A stretch of 64,000 nt of DNA from Candidatus Latescibacterota bacterium (GCA_009694805.1 SICM01000003.1:1-64000); one strand, 5' to 3'; positions 27,758 to 37,684 are shown, numbered from the stretch's first letter. Notes: generated from the sequence alone by a model not told the origin. Program-made: numbers and translations.

Positions 27758-30529
27758 GTGAACCGGGGAAAGTGGACCCTGTGGTTATTCCGCGTGGCGG
27801 CCGTGGTGCTCCTCCCTTTGCTGTCCTTCGGTGCGCTGGAGTTGGGGTTGAGGATTTTCGGATATGGGAATCCTGCTGACTTTTTCGTCAAGATCAAAGG
27901 GCGTGACGCCTATACGATCAACCCGCAATTCGGCTGGCGCTTTTTCCCTCCGGAGATCGCCAGAAGGCCCGAGCCCTGCAGCCTGCCGGCCCGGAAGGAC
28001 GCCCATACGTTTCGCATCTTTGTGCTGGGGGAATCCGCTGCCATGGGGATCCCTGAGCCGGCGTTCGGCTTCGGGCGAATCCTGGAGGTGATGCTTCGAA
28101 ACCGGTATCCCGGCATCCGGTTTGAGGTGGTCAACGCGGCCATGACGGCCATCAACTCCCACGTCATCCTTCCGATTGCCCGGGACTGCGCGGGGCGAGA
28201 CGGCGACCTGTTCATCCTGTATGCGGGCAACAACGAGGTGGTGGGGCCCTATGGCGCGGGGACCGTCTTCCAGGCTTATTCGCCCAGCCTGTCGCTGATC
28301 AGGGCCGGGGTCTGGGCGAAATCGACCCGGATCGGGCAATGGGTTGAAAATCTGATGCGATGGTCCGTCAGACGGGATCAGGGTTTTACGGAGTGGCAGG
28401 GGATGGGGATGTTTCTCCACCACCAGGTTCCGGCCGATGACCCGCGCCTGGAGAAGATCTACCAGCACTTTCAAAAGAATCTGACCGATATCTGCGAGGT
28501 CGCCAGGGGCAGGGGGGGACAGGTCATCGTCTGCACGGTGGCGACGAACCTGAAGGACAGCGCGCCGTTTGCCTCGGCGCATCGGCCTGCCCTGACCCCA
28601 TCCGACATGGCGGAATGGGAAAGGCTCTACAGGAGCGGGATTGCGCTGGCCGAATCGGGCCAGCACGCCCGTGCGATTGAGGCATTCCTCAAGGCAGTTC
28701 CCTTTGATGACCGGTTCGCGGATCTCCCCTTTCGCCTGGCCCGGAGCTATCTGGCGATGGGCCTGTTCGAGGAGGCCCGCGCACATTTCATCCAGGCCCG
28801 CGACCTGGACGCCCTCCGGTTCCGGGCGGACACCCGGATCAACGAGATCATCCGTCAGGTGGCAGGCCAAAGGGAGGTCCAGGGGATTTTTCTGATCGAC
28901 GCAGCGCGCGCGTTTGATCTGAATGGGGAGACGCCCATCCCGGGCCAGGAGCTGTTCTACGAGCACGTGCATCTGAACTTCGACGGGAACACCCTGCTCG
29001 CCAGGACGATTTTTGAGCGGGTGAGCCAAATCCTTCAGGCGAAGTTCGGGGACCGGGTTCAGGCTCCGGCCACTCCGCCGTCTAAGGACCTTTGCCAGGA
29101 GCTGTTGGCGCTGACGGACTGGAACCAGTACCGGATGCAGGCCCAGATGGCGGAGATGATGGAACACCCCCCGTTCACCCATCAGCTCGACACCGAACGG
29201 GACCGCCTTCAAAGGTATGGGGCGCTGAAGGCGTTTCGTTTGAAACGTGTCTTTCCGGCCGCTCTCCAGAAGGCCCAGGCCCAGCAGGTCTACCTCAAGG
29301 CCGTGGAACGGGACCCGGAGGACCTGAGTTTCCGGCAGGGGTTCATCCATCTTTTGCAGGAACGCCGGGACTATGCCGCTGCCGCCGCGCAATGTCGCAC
29401 GTTGCTGGAGAGGATACCGGATAATCCGTGGTTCCACGGAGGGCTGGGAGATATTCTAAGCCTTCAGGGGAAGGCCGACGAGGCGGTGGCGCAGTACCGG
29501 GAGATGCAGCGCCTCTTACCGGGGCTGGCTGCGCCCCACCTCCAGGTCGGGATGACGCTGGCCAAACAGGGTAAGTTCTCCGAGGCAGTTGCCGAGTTGA
29601 ACCGGGCGCTGGAGATCGACCCTGGATCGGAGACCGTGCGGACCCCTCTTACCGAACTCCTCGAAACCCAGGGCAGGCCGGAGGAGGCCAGAGCGGTCCT
29701 CACGTCCGGGCTTGAGAGGGCTCGCCAGCATCAGGACAGGCGCTCTGAAGGCATCTTTCTGGGCAGGCTGGGAAGGGTCTACCACAGGCAGGAAAAACCG
29801 GATGAGGCCCTGAAGTATTACCGGCGCGCGCTGGAGGCCGACCGGGAAGCTCAAAATTACCCCGGGGAGGCGGGTGTCCTCAACGATGCCGGGGATGCTT
29901 ACCTGGCCATGGGGGATTTTTCGGAGGCGCTGAAGTCTTACGAGGCCGGGCTTAAAATCTATGGAGAGATGGACGATCTCTCCGGGCAGGCCAGCGCCTT
30001 TTCGGGAATCGGGAGTGTCTTGCTCAGACGCGGGGGCGGGGGGGGAGACCTGGAAGGGGCGTTGAGGGCTTTCAAGGAGGCCCTTGAGAATCAGCGCGAG
30101 ATGGACGACCTTCCGGGGCAGGCCAGCAGTCTGGGCAACATCGGAGACGTGTACTTCCAGAAAGAGGATTGGGAGCAGGCGCTGGCCTCTTACGGAGAAG
30201 GCCTCCAGATACGGAGAGGGCTGGGGGACCTCGCCGGTCAGGCCTTCACATTGAGTTTCATGGGCAACGTCTACATCCGGAAAAAGGGGCTGGATGAGGC
30301 CCTGAACGCCCACGCGCAGGCGCTTGAGATTTACAAGAAGATCGGGGATCTTCCGGGCCAGGCCAATGCCCTCTCCAACATCGGTCTGTGTTATGCCAAA
30401 CAGGGGAGGGTGCGTGAGGCGTTCGATCTGCTGAATCAGGCTCGATCCATTTATCTCAAGATGGGGGACAGGGGGGCTGAGTTGCAGGGGGTGGAGGAGA
30501 TGATGGGGAGGCTGCAGGGGGGACAGTGA
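27758..30529 (+). CDS. Membrane-anchored SGNH-hydrolase-like + TPR protein
   Basis: N-terminal TM; 'RIFVLGESAAMGIPEPAFGFGRILEVMLRNRYP', 'ILYAGNNEVVGPYG'; many C-terminal TPRs. Confidence 0.75.
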   Translation: MNRGKWTLWLFRVAAVVLLPLLSFGALELGLRIFGYGNPADFFVKIKGRDAYTINPQFGWRFFPPEIARRPEPCSLPARKDAHTFRIFVLGESAAMGIPEPAFGFGRILEVMLRNRYPGIRFEVVNAAMTAINSHVILPIARDCAGRDGDLFILYAGNNEVVGPYGAGTVFQAYSPSLSLIRAGVWAKSTRIGQWVENLMRWSVRRDQGFTEWQGMGMFLHHQVPADDPRLEKIYQHFQKNLTDICEVARGRGGQVIVCTVATNLKDSAPFASAHRPALTPSDMAEWERLYRSGIALAESGQHARAIEAFLKAVPFDDRFADLPFRLARSYLAMGLFEEARAHFIQARDLDALRFRADTRINEIIRQVAGQREVQGIFLIDAARAFDLNGETPIPGQELFYEHVHLNFDGNTLLARTIFERVSQILQAKFGDRVQAPATPPSKDLCQELLALTDWNQYRMQAQMAEMMEHPPFTHQLDTERDRLQRYGALKAFRLKRVFPAALQKAQAQQVYLKAVERDPEDLSFRQGFIHLLQERRDYAAAAAQCRTLLERIPDNPWFHGGLGDILSLQGKADEAVAQYREMQRLLPGLAAPHLQVGMTLAKQGKFSEAVAELNRALEIDPGSETVRTPLTELLETQGRPEEARAVLTSGLERARQHQDRRSEGIFLGRLGRVYHRQEKPDEALKYYRRALEADREAQNYPGEAGVLNDAGDAYLAMGDFSEALKSYEAGLKIYGEMDDLSGQASAFSGIGSVLLRRGGGGGDLEGALRAFKEALENQREMDDLPGQASSLGNIGDVYFQKEDWEQALASYGEGLQIRRGLGDLAGQAFTLSFMGNVYIRKKGLDEALNAHAQALEIYKKIGDLPGQANALSNIGLCYAKQGRVREAFDLLNQARSIYLKMGDRGAELQGVEEMMGRLQGGQ

Positions 30530-30576
30530 GATGAAGAAAGAATCGCGCTCGCTCAGAGGTCTTTCTTGCCGGCGTT

Positions 30577-30800
30577 CCCACTTTTCTTGCTCGTGCAAGA
30601 AAAGTGGGCAAAAGAAGCACGCCCGCTCAGACGCCGCGGGGGGCTTTGGCGCGCCGCAACCTTGACGTTCAGTTGTCGCACCGAAATGGGTGCCCCCGGA
30701 AAGTGGGTTGCTTCTGCTGGACTCCGGTAGTGGGGGGTTCTGGCGGCGCGCCGCGAGTCTTTTTGACTGGGCTGTTCCCTTTATCGCCGTTTCTCTGCTT
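30577..30800 (+). repeat. Dispersed structured element, copy 4
   Basis: HP1 CCCACTTTTCTTGC-TCGT-GCAAGAAAAGTGGG (30577-30608); stem GGCGCGCCGC (30648-30657)/GCGGCGCGCC (30743-30752); small hairpin GCACC-GAAATG-GGTGC (30678-30693). Confidence 0.88.
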
Positions 30801-30826
30801 CTCCCTGTTCTTGAGAGGGTCCCCAT

Positions 30827-31597
30827 ATGCGAGTCGATTTTCAGACGTTTCTGCCCGGGCAGTTTGACGGGAAACCCTTCGGGCCGGAGGATCTGACGGC
30901 GCTGGCGGACGAGGCGGGGGTCGAGCGGTTCGTGGTGATGCCGGAGACTGCCGAGCGCCCGGACAATGCGGGCCTGGCCGCACGGATCAAGGGGGAGCAG
31001 AGGATGGTCGGCTGCGCGTCGGTGAACCCGACGCGGGGGGAGGAGGCCGTCCGGGAGTTCGAGGCGGCGGTGAAGTCGTTCGGGTTCCGGGGGCTGCGCC
31101 TGTCCCCCTTCACGCACGGCTACTCCATTGACGGGGAGGTCGCCCGCCCCGCGCTGGAGAAGGCCGGGGAACTGGGCGTCCCGGTCACGATGGAGAGCTG
31201 CTCGGAGGGGTGCTGGCCGTCGCAGGTCGCCCGGGTGGCGGAACAGTTTCCGGGGGTGACGATCATCGCGGACGTGGGCTTTCGCCCGCTGGCCCCTCCC
31301 GTGAGTCTGGGGCTGGCAGCGCCGCGAGAGGGGCGGATCGCGGACGTGGCGCTGGAGCGTCCCAATGTCTATCTGGGACTGACCGCGCTGGGGGCGGCGG
31401 AGACCTACCTGATCAAGCGCCTCCTGGGGGCTGTGGGGACGGATAAGTTCATCTTCGGGTCGAATGCCCCGTCGGGTATCCCCCTGTTCGCCATCGGCGG
31501 GTTCCAGCGGGCAGGGCTGGGGGAACAGGCGGAGGCGATGATCTTCGGCGAGACGCTCCGAAGGATATACAGGCTGGAGAGGGGGGACCGGTCATGA
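30827..31597 (+). CDS. Amidohydrolase-family metal-dependent hydrolase
   Basis: 'KSFGFRGLRLSPFTHGYSIDGEVARPALEKAGELGVPVTMESC', 'KFIFGSNAP'. Confidence 0.75.
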   Translation: MRVDFQTFLPGQFDGKPFGPEDLTALADEAGVERFVVMPETAERPDNAGLAARIKGEQRMVGCASVNPTRGEEAVREFEAAVKSFGFRGLRLSPFTHGYSIDGEVARPALEKAGELGVPVTMESCSEGCWPSQVARVAEQFPGVTIIADVGFRPLAPPVSLGLAAPREGRIADVALERPNVYLGLTALGAAETYLIKRLLGAVGTDKFIFGSNAPSGIPLFAIGGFQRAGLGEQAEAMIFGETLRRIYRLERGDRS

Positions 31598-32331
31598 TCT
31601 ACTGCTGCGAATCTTACCTGCCCAACTCCGGAAATCCATACCTGTGCGGGGACTCGTTCGAGCCGGCGGACCTGGTCCGGATGCTGGACGAGGCGGGCAT
31701 CGATGCGGCGATGACGATCCCCGCGCCCGAGGCCCCGCTGCCGGGCTGGCCGCAGACGAACAACGAGACGCTGAAAGAGGCGATGGACCTGTATCCCTCC
31801 CGGATCCTGGGCTGCTGTCACGTGGACCTCCACCGGGGCCGGGAGGCCGTGGAAGAGTTCCGGAGGACGGTGAAGGACTGGGGGTTTAAGGGACTGAAGC
31901 TTTCAGTGACCCCCTTCGACACGGCGGACGCGCTGGCGCGGGCAGCGGCGGACCTGGGGGTGCCGGTGACGATCCATACCAACGGTTCGACGGACCTGTA
32001 CCCGAAGATTGCCGAACTGGCGAAGAAGTACCCCGCGCTCCAGGTCGTGATGGAGCACATGGGATATCGCTACCACGTGGACCGGGCCGTCGAGATCGTC
32101 AGGCAGCATCCGAACCTCTATATGGGCACGACCGTGGTGGCCGCCACGGAGCCCGTGGTCGTCCGGAAGGTCATCCAGGCCGTGGGCGTGGAACGGGTGC
32201 TGTTCGGGGCGAATACGCCCTGGGCGATCCCCTATTACGGCGTGGCGGGCATCCGGAGGCTGGGCCTGGGCAAGGCGGATGAAGCGTTGATTCTGAGCGG
32301 GAATTTCAGAAGGATATACCGGATGGGGTGA
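31594..32331 (+). CDS. Amidohydrolase-family metal-dependent hydrolase (paralogue of the upstream gene)
   Basis: 'WGFKGLKLSVTPFDTADALARAAADLGVPVTIHTNGSTD', 'VVMEHMGYRYHVDRAVEIVRQHPNLYM', 'VLFGANTPWAIPYYG'. Confidence 0.8.
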   Translation: MIYCCESYLPNSGNPYLCGDSFEPADLVRMLDEAGIDAAMTIPAPEAPLPGWPQTNNETLKEAMDLYPSRILGCCHVDLHRGREAVEEFRRTVKDWGFKGLKLSVTPFDTADALARAAADLGVPVTIHTNGSTDLYPKIAELAKKYPALQVVMEHMGYRYHVDRAVEIVRQHPNLYMGTTVVAATEPVVVRKVIQAVGVERVLFGANTPWAIPYYGVAGIRRLGLGKADEALILSGNFRRIYRMG

Positions 32332-32341
32332 GGTCTGTTCG

Positions 32342-33709
32342 TCATGCTTTCCAGACTTCTTCGACCAGGGACCGCGCGGCATCCAGGAGGAGGTCGAAGG
32401 CCTGAGGACCGACGTTGGACCAGGTGCCGAGGCTGACCTCGTAGCCGCCCTGGGCCCAGGCTGACACCGGGGCCAGGTAGCCGATGTAGTCGTTGGCATA
32501 GCCGAGGCAGAGGGCCATGGGCGCGCAGGTCTCCCGTTTGAGGACCACGCCCATCTGCGCGAACGGCTCACCGGGGATGCCGACGAGGGCCGCATCGCCC
32601 ACGCGCAGGACCTGGACCTCGGCGGGGGCCGGGGCGTCTCCCCGGCGCACCCGCACCAGACGCTCCGTCAGGCCCAGCAGGGCGCGCTCCGCTCTCTTTC
32701 GCTCTTCATCGGTTCCGGCCTGGCGAACGACCTCTTCGCCCTGCCGGTGAGCTTCCAGGACTTCGGACAGGGGAGGGAGTTCCCGCGAGGGGAGGGAGAG
32801 GGTCCGGGAGGCCGCTCTGACGTGGGGCGAGGCCACCGGGTAGTCCGGGGCGGACACGGCGGCGATCTGCTTGAGGACCTCCCCGGCCAGCAGGAGCCCG
32901 TAGCGCCGCACGTCGGCGAAGTCCGTGGTCCCGCGAACGGGGTTGATGTCCCCGGCAGCGCCCTGAAGAAAGAGGCAGTGGTCGCATCCGATGCCGGAAC
33001 CTTCGATGAAGGTGGTCATCGCGCCGGGGAAGTCGGCGGAGATGAGGGGCTGCACCTGCACGGTGACCGGATGGCAGGCGAAGTGGACCAGGGCGATGTT
33101 CGACGCACCCTCCCGCTCGAACAGGAGGAGGGTGGCCTCCGGGTCGTGCGTCCCCCAGTCGGCGATCTGATCGTCCGGCGGGCGACGGGTCCAGGGGTAG
33201 AGCCTGCCGTCCCTGCCGAGGATGCGGCGGGACCGGGCGAGGCCTTCGGCGCGCCCGATGGCCTGTTTGAGGCGGGCCGGGGCGCGGTCCCGGTCGGCCA
33301 GGGCCACGGCGGAGGCGAGCTGGTCCCGGAGGGTATCGATCCAGGCCGCGGCCCCGGGATGGTCGAGCATCCGGCGGAGGCCGGTTGTCTCCGGCGTGGA
33401 GTGTGCGTGCGTGGCGCTGAGCAGGACGTGATCGGGCGGGATGCCGCAGGCCGCGCGGACGCGTTCCCGGACCTCTGCGGTGAAGTCCCGCCCCTCTCCG
33501 GCCAGGGATTTTGAGAGTCCGATGATGTCGGCGGAGAGGAGGGCCACGCGGCGCTCTCCGTCGCCGACGACCACGGCCCTCGCGTGGAGGGGGTCGTGTA
33601 CGCCTTCGAAGAAGGCGTGGCGGGGCACGAAGCCCAGATAAGGGATGGTCAGGGGCGGGGTGATGTCGATGCGGGACGCGCCGGCGGTGAATCCTTCGTT
33701 CATGCTCAA
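32342..33709 (-). CDS. Neutral/alkaline ceramidase-like protein
   Basis: 'AGASRIDITPPLTIPYLGF...DPLHARAVVVGDGERRVALLSADIIGL', 'VLLSATHAHSTPET', 'LFLQGAAGDINPV'. Confidence 0.8.
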   Translation of the reverse strand: MSMNEGFTAGASRIDITPPLTIPYLGFVPRHAFFEGVHDPLHARAVVVGDGERRVALLSADIIGLSKSLAGEGRDFTAEVRERVRAACGIPPDHVLLSATHAHSTPETTGLRRMLDHPGAAAWIDTLRDQLASAVALADRDRAPARLKQAIGRAEGLARSRRILGRDGRLYPWTRRPPDDQIADWGTHDPEATLLLFEREGASNIALVHFACHPVTVQVQPLISADFPGAMTTFIEGSGIGCDHCLFLQGAAGDINPVRGTTDFADVRRYGLLLAGEVLKQIAAVSAPDYPVASPHVRAASRTLSLPSRELPPLSEVLEAHRQGEEVVRQAGTDEERKRAERALLGLTERLVRVRRGDAPAPAEVQVLRVGDAALVGIPGEPFAQMGVVLKRETCAPMALCLGYANDYIGYLAPVSAWAQGGYEVSLGTWSNVGPQAFDLLLDAARSLVEEVWKA

Positions 33710-33883
33710 CCTCTGTGTTTGGCGGCGAGGCTATCCGCGACCTTGCGGATGGAGGGGTGGAAGGGGGACTGTAAATATATGTCCCGTGCGCTATCCGTGC
33801 AAGCGCATTGACAGAACTGGAACGAGGTATTATCATGAGGGCGGCCGGTCGGGCGTCCGTACCCTCATCGTGAGGCATATTCC

Positions 33884-34918
33884 GTGACTCAGAAGAGCGC
33901 ATACGCAGCGGCGGGCGTGGATATCGAGGCCGCCGACGCCACCAAACGCCGCATGAAGGCCCTCGTGCGGTCCACGTTCGGGCCGGAGGTGCTGGCGGAC
34001 ATCGGGGGGTTCGGGGGGCTGTTCGCCCCGGACTGGGGGGCCTACCAGGCGCCGGTGCTGGTCGCCAGCGCGGATGGGGTGGGCACGAAGCTCAAGGTCG
34101 CGTTCATGACGGGCATCCATCACACGGTGGGCGCGGACCTGGTGTGTCACTGCGCGAACGATATCCTGGTGCAGGGGGCGAGGCCGCTGTTCTTCCTGGA
34201 CTACATTGGCATGGGGAACCACGACCCGGATGTGGCCCTGGCCGTGGTGTCCGGCGTGGCCGAGGGGTGCCGGCGCGTGGGGTGTGCGCTGATCGGGGGC
34301 GAGACGGCCACCATGCCGGACTTCTACGGCCCCGGCGAGTACGACCTGGCCGGGACCATTGTGGGGGTCGTGGAGCGCGCGCGGATCGTGGACGGGTCCG
34401 CGATCCGGCCCGGGGACGCGCTGATCGGGCTGGGCTCGGATGGCCTGCACACGAACGGGTACTCCCTGGCCCGGCGGCTGCTGTTTGAGGCGGCGGGCAT
34501 GACGCCGGAGACGCGGGTGGAGGCCTGGGGCGCGAAGGTGGGCGAGGAGCTGCTGAAGCCGCACCGACCCTACGTCGAGCCGGTGTTCCGGCTCCTCGGT
34601 CAGGTCCCGGTACACGGCATGGCGCACATCACCGGGGGCGGGCTGGTGGACAACCTCCCGCGCATCCTCCCCTCCGGCAGTGCGGCCCGCATCGAGAAGG
34701 GGACCTGGCCCGTGCTCCCAGTGTTCACGACCCTGAAGGCCGCAGGAGACGTGAGCGAGTCGGAGATGTACCGGGTGTTCAACATGGGGATCGGGTTCGT
34801 GGTGGCCGTGCCGCCGGACCGGGCAGAGGAGACGCTGGCGCTTCTGAAGGCGCAGGGGGAGCGGGCCTACCGGATCGGAGCGGTGGTGGACGGGGATCAG
34901 GGCGTGGAGATCGTGTGA
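33884..34918 (+). CDS. purM: Phosphoribosylformylglycinamidine cyclo-ligase
   Basis: 'YAAAGVDIEAADATKRRMKALV', 'LVASADGVGTKLKVAF', 'GGETATMPDFY', 'HITGGGLVDNLPRILP'. Confidence 0.95.
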   Translation: MTQKSAYAAAGVDIEAADATKRRMKALVRSTFGPEVLADIGGFGGLFAPDWGAYQAPVLVASADGVGTKLKVAFMTGIHHTVGADLVCHCANDILVQGARPLFFLDYIGMGNHDPDVALAVVSGVAEGCRRVGCALIGGETATMPDFYGPGEYDLAGTIVGVVERARIVDGSAIRPGDALIGLGSDGLHTNGYSLARRLLFEAAGMTPETRVEAWGAKVGEELLKPHRPYVEPVFRLLGQVPVHGMAHITGGGLVDNLPRILPSGSAARIEKGTWPVLPVFTTLKAAGDVSESEMYRVFNMGIGFVVAVPPDRAEETLALLKAQGERAYRIGAVVDGDQGVEIV

Positions 34919-34926
34919 GGGGGGAT

Positions 34927-34948
34927 GCGCGGGGATTCATCCCCGCGC
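34927..34948. repeat. GATTCATC hairpin, perfect palindrome
   Basis: GCGCGGGGAT-TC-ATCCCCGCGC. Confidence 0.85.
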
Positions 34949-34983
34949 AAGGGGGGTGTGGAGGGGGATATGTTTTTTCGTAG

Positions 34984-35003
34984 CCCGGCGATTCATCGCC
35001 GGG
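34984..35003. repeat. GATTCATC hairpin, perfect palindrome
   Basis: CCCGGCGAT-TC-ATCGCCGGG. Confidence 0.85.
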
Positions 35004-35016
35004 TGGAGATTTCGTA

Positions 35017-35044
35017 GAACGATGAATGACGAACGATGAATGGG
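35017..35044 (+). repeat. Degenerate heptad array
   Basis: GAACGAT|GAATGAC|GAACGAT|GAATGGG. Confidence 0.75.
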
Positions 35045-35049
35045 GAGTT

Positions 35050-36066
35050 ATGCCCGACGTTCTCAAGCTGGCGCTCGTGGGCTGCGGCGCGATTGCGCGG
35101 TTTCATCTGGACGGCATTCAGGCGTGCGGGGGGAAGATCCGGGTCACCGCGGCCGTGGACCCGGACCGCGGGAAGGCCGAACGAGTCGCCTCGGAGACCG
35201 GCGCGCAGGTCTTCTCGTCTCTGGCGGAGGCCGTGGCCGGGGGCGATTTCGACGCCGTGGATCTGATGGTCCCGCACGACCTGCACGAGGCGGTCGCTGT
35301 GAAGGCCTTCCAGGCCGGAAAACACGTGCTGCTCGAAAAGCCGATGGCCCCCACGCTGGAGGCCTGCGACCGCATCCTGGCCTCGGCGAAGGCCGCGGGC
35401 ACGGTCTTCATGGTCGCCGAGAACGCCCAGTACTGGCCGGAGGTCGTGAAGGCGAAGGAGCTGATCGACGCCGGGGCCATCGGGGAGATCCTCACGGCCC
35501 GCGCCACGTATGCCGCCGAGTTCGACGCCTACTGGTTCAAGGAGAAGAATGCCTGGCGATATGAGAAGGGGCGCACGGGCGGAGGGATCACCATCGACGG
35601 GGGCTCCCACTGGATCCGTCCCCTGCGGATGTGGATGGGGGAGATTGAGGAGGTGGTGGGGGTCCTGGACCATCCGCTCAAGCAGATGGAGGGGGAGTCC
35701 CTGGTCCGCGCCCTCTTCCGGTTCCGATCGGGAAAGATCGCCACGTTCGACGCGATGATGGTCACCACGGTCCTGGGGCCGGATGCGTCGTGGCGCGTGG
35801 TCGGGACGAAGGGAGAGATCGTGATCGAGGGGGGGTTCGGGGGCGGGATCAAGCTGTTTGACGTCGCGAACCGGGGAGGAAAGCTGATGGCCGAGCCGCA
35901 GGGCTATGGGAAGTCCTTCGGGCCGGAGCTGGACGACTTTGCGGAGGCCGTGTTACGCGGAAAACCCCTGGAGGCCGGGCCGGACTACGCGCTGGGCGAG
36001 TTGCGCACGGCCCTGGCCATCTACCGGTCTGCCGAGAGCAGGCAATGGGAGAAGGTGTGGGGGTGA
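35050..36066 (+). CDS. Gfo/Idh/MocA family oxidoreductase
   Basis: 'LALVGCGAIARFHLDGIQACGGKIRVTAAVDPDRGKAERVA', 'GKHVLLEKPMAPTLEACD'; ATG at 35050 preferred over the in-frame 35026 start inside the heptad array. Confidence 0.9.
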   Translation: MPDVLKLALVGCGAIARFHLDGIQACGGKIRVTAAVDPDRGKAERVASETGAQVFSSLAEAVAGGDFDAVDLMVPHDLHEAVAVKAFQAGKHVLLEKPMAPTLEACDRILASAKAAGTVFMVAENAQYWPEVVKAKELIDAGAIGEILTARATYAAEFDAYWFKEKNAWRYEKGRTGGGITIDGGSHWIRPLRMWMGEIEEVVGVLDHPLKQMEGESLVRALFRFRSGKIATFDAMMVTTVLGPDASWRVVGTKGEIVIEGGFGGGIKLFDVANRGGKLMAEPQGYGKSFGPELDDFAEAVLRGKPLEAGPDYALGELRTALAIYRSAESRQWEKVWG

Positions 36067-36240
36067 GGCACGCTCGTTTTTAGTTGTTCGCAAAGGCTTT
36101 ATCCTCTATATTCATTGAGATAGGCTGCGAAGGACGGGTCGGTTCGGGGATCGGGACAGGCGCTCAGGGGATTTGGGTTTGCGAACGAGGAATATAGCGA
36201 TTCATGGTCGTATTGACGATGTGAGGAGACATAACGTATT

Positions 36241-36501
36241 ATGTGGAGCTGGTTTCGGAGCCTTTTCAAGCGAGAGTCCCCCACTCCGGCCTCTCCTCCC
36301 GCGCGGGGCACGGTCAAGCGCATCGTCCGGGACAGGGGATTCGGGTTCATTCGGAGCACCGACGGAAAAGAGGTTTTTTTTCATAGATCGGCTCTGGTGG
36401 GGATGGACATGGGCGCTCTGTCGGAGGGGCAGAAGGTGGAGTTCGTACTGGAGAATAGTCCCAAAGGCCCCAGGGCGTCCAGGGTGCGGGTGGTGAGGTA
36501 A
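36241..36501 (+). CDS. Cold-shock-domain protein
   Basis: 'GTVKRIVRDRGFGFIRSTDGKEVFFHRSALVGMDMGALSEGQKVEFVLENSPKGPRASRVR'. Confidence 0.9.
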   Translation: MWSWFRSLFKRESPTPASPPARGTVKRIVRDRGFGFIRSTDGKEVFFHRSALVGMDMGALSEGQKVEFVLENSPKGPRASRVRVVR

Positions 36502-36503
36502 AA

Positions 36504-36597
36504 GCGGGGATCGGGGAGCGAGGGGTGGGGATTGAGAAAAAGACAAAGGCAAAACGTTCTGATTTTTCTCACCCCTCGCCCCTCACCCCTGACCCCT
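36504..36597. repeat. Degenerate heptad array, two inverted arms
   Basis: GCGGGGA|TCGGGGA|GCGAGGG|GTGGGGA and CACCCCT|CGCCCCT|CACCCCT|GACCCCT (36570-36597). Confidence 0.85.
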
Positions 36598-37684
36598 GTT
36601 TCAGGATCTCCACAATCCGTTCTGCCGCGTGTCCATCCCAGAGATCAGGAATTCGCCCCTGCTTGTGGGACCCCTCCAGGATTCGCAACGCCTCCCGGAC
36701 AATCATCTGAGGGTTTGTGCCGACCAGGGTGCTCGTCCCCACGGACACCGTCTCAGGGCGTTCGGTGTTCTCTCTGACGGTGAGGCAGGGGATGCCGAGG
36801 ACCGTGGTCTCCTCCTGCAGGCCGGCCGAATCCGTGATGACGAGCCGGGCTTCTTTTTGAAGTTTGATGGAGTCGAAGTAGCCCACCGGATCGGTCAGGA
36901 TCAGTTTTGGCATGGCGGCGATCTGATTCTGGAGGCCGAAGATCTCCAGGGCCTTTCGGGTGCGTGGGTGGATGGGGAAGACGAGGGCGATGCGCTCCTG
37001 AATCTTCTGAAGGGCCGACAGGATGCCTCGAAGCGTCTCCGGATAGTCCACGTTGGAGACCCGGTGCAGGGTCACCAGGGCATATTCCCCGGGCTGGACG
37101 CCGAGGGTTGAGAGGATGGGCGATCGGTCCGCGGCGGTCAGGGCATGAAAGAGGGAGTCGATCATGACGTTGCCCACGCGGTGAACTTTGTCGGGGGGGT
37201 AGCCTTCGCGCATCAGGTTGGCGTCGGCCTCCGCGGAGGTGGTGAACAGGAGATCGGAGACGGCGTCAGTGACGATCCGATTGATCTCTTCGGGCATGGT
37301 CCGGTCGGAGCTGCGCAGGCCCGCTTCCACGTGGGCGACGGGGACGTGGAGTTTGGCGGCGCAGAGCGCGCAGGCGAGGGTGGAGGTGACGTCGCCGACG
37401 ACCAGGACGAGGTCAGGACGCTGTTCGATCAGGAGTTCCTCAAAGGCGATCATGACCTTTGCGGTCTGGACGGCCTGCGAGCCGGAGCCGATGCCCAGAT
37501 GCCGGTCCGGCTCCGGGAGGCCGAGGTCACGGAAGAAGACCTCGGACATCTGCCAGTCGTAGTGCTGGTCGGTGTGGACGAGGCAGGGCGAGAAGGCGTC
37601 GGGGTGTCTCTGGAGCGCCCGGAGGATGGGGGCGATCTTCATGAAGTTGGGACGTGTGCCGACGACGAGGGTGATGGAACGCAT
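36569..37684 (-). CDS. wecB: UDP-N-acetylglucosamine 2-epimerase (non-hydrolysing)
   Basis: 'ITLVVGTRPNFMKIAPILRAL', 'VVGDVTSTLACALCAAKLHVPVAHVEAGLRS', 'ITDSAGLQEETTVLGIPCLTVRENTERPET'. Confidence 0.92.
   Translation of the reverse strand: MRSITLVVGTRPNFMKIAPILRALQRHPDAFSPCLVHTDQHYDWQMSEVFFRDLGLPEPDRHLGIGSGSQAVQTAKVMIAFEELLIEQRPDLVLVVGDVTSTLACALCAAKLHVPVAHVEAGLRSSDRTMPEEINRIVTDAVSDLLFTTSAEADANLMREGYPPDKVHRVGNVMIDSLFHALTAADRSPILSTLGVQPGEYALVTLHRVSNVDYPETLRGILSALQKIQERIALVFPIHPRTRKALEIFGLQNQIAAMPKLILTDPVGYFDSIKLQKEARLVITDSAGLQEETTVLGIPCLTVRENTERPETVSVGTSTLVGTNPQMIVREALRILEGSHKQGRIPDLWDGHAAERIVEILKQGSGVRGEG

Noticed and set aside
30577-30800. Calling the dispersed element a definite insertion sequence/MITE
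   Set aside because: No transposase in the window, no clear target-site duplications or terminal inverted repeats seen; IS200/IS605-type mobilization is only a hypothesis.
33808-33835. Sigma-70-like promoter TTGACA...TATTAT upstream of purM
   Set aside because: The -35/-10 spacing (about 14 nt) is too short for the standard consensus and promoter motifs in this lineage are unknown.
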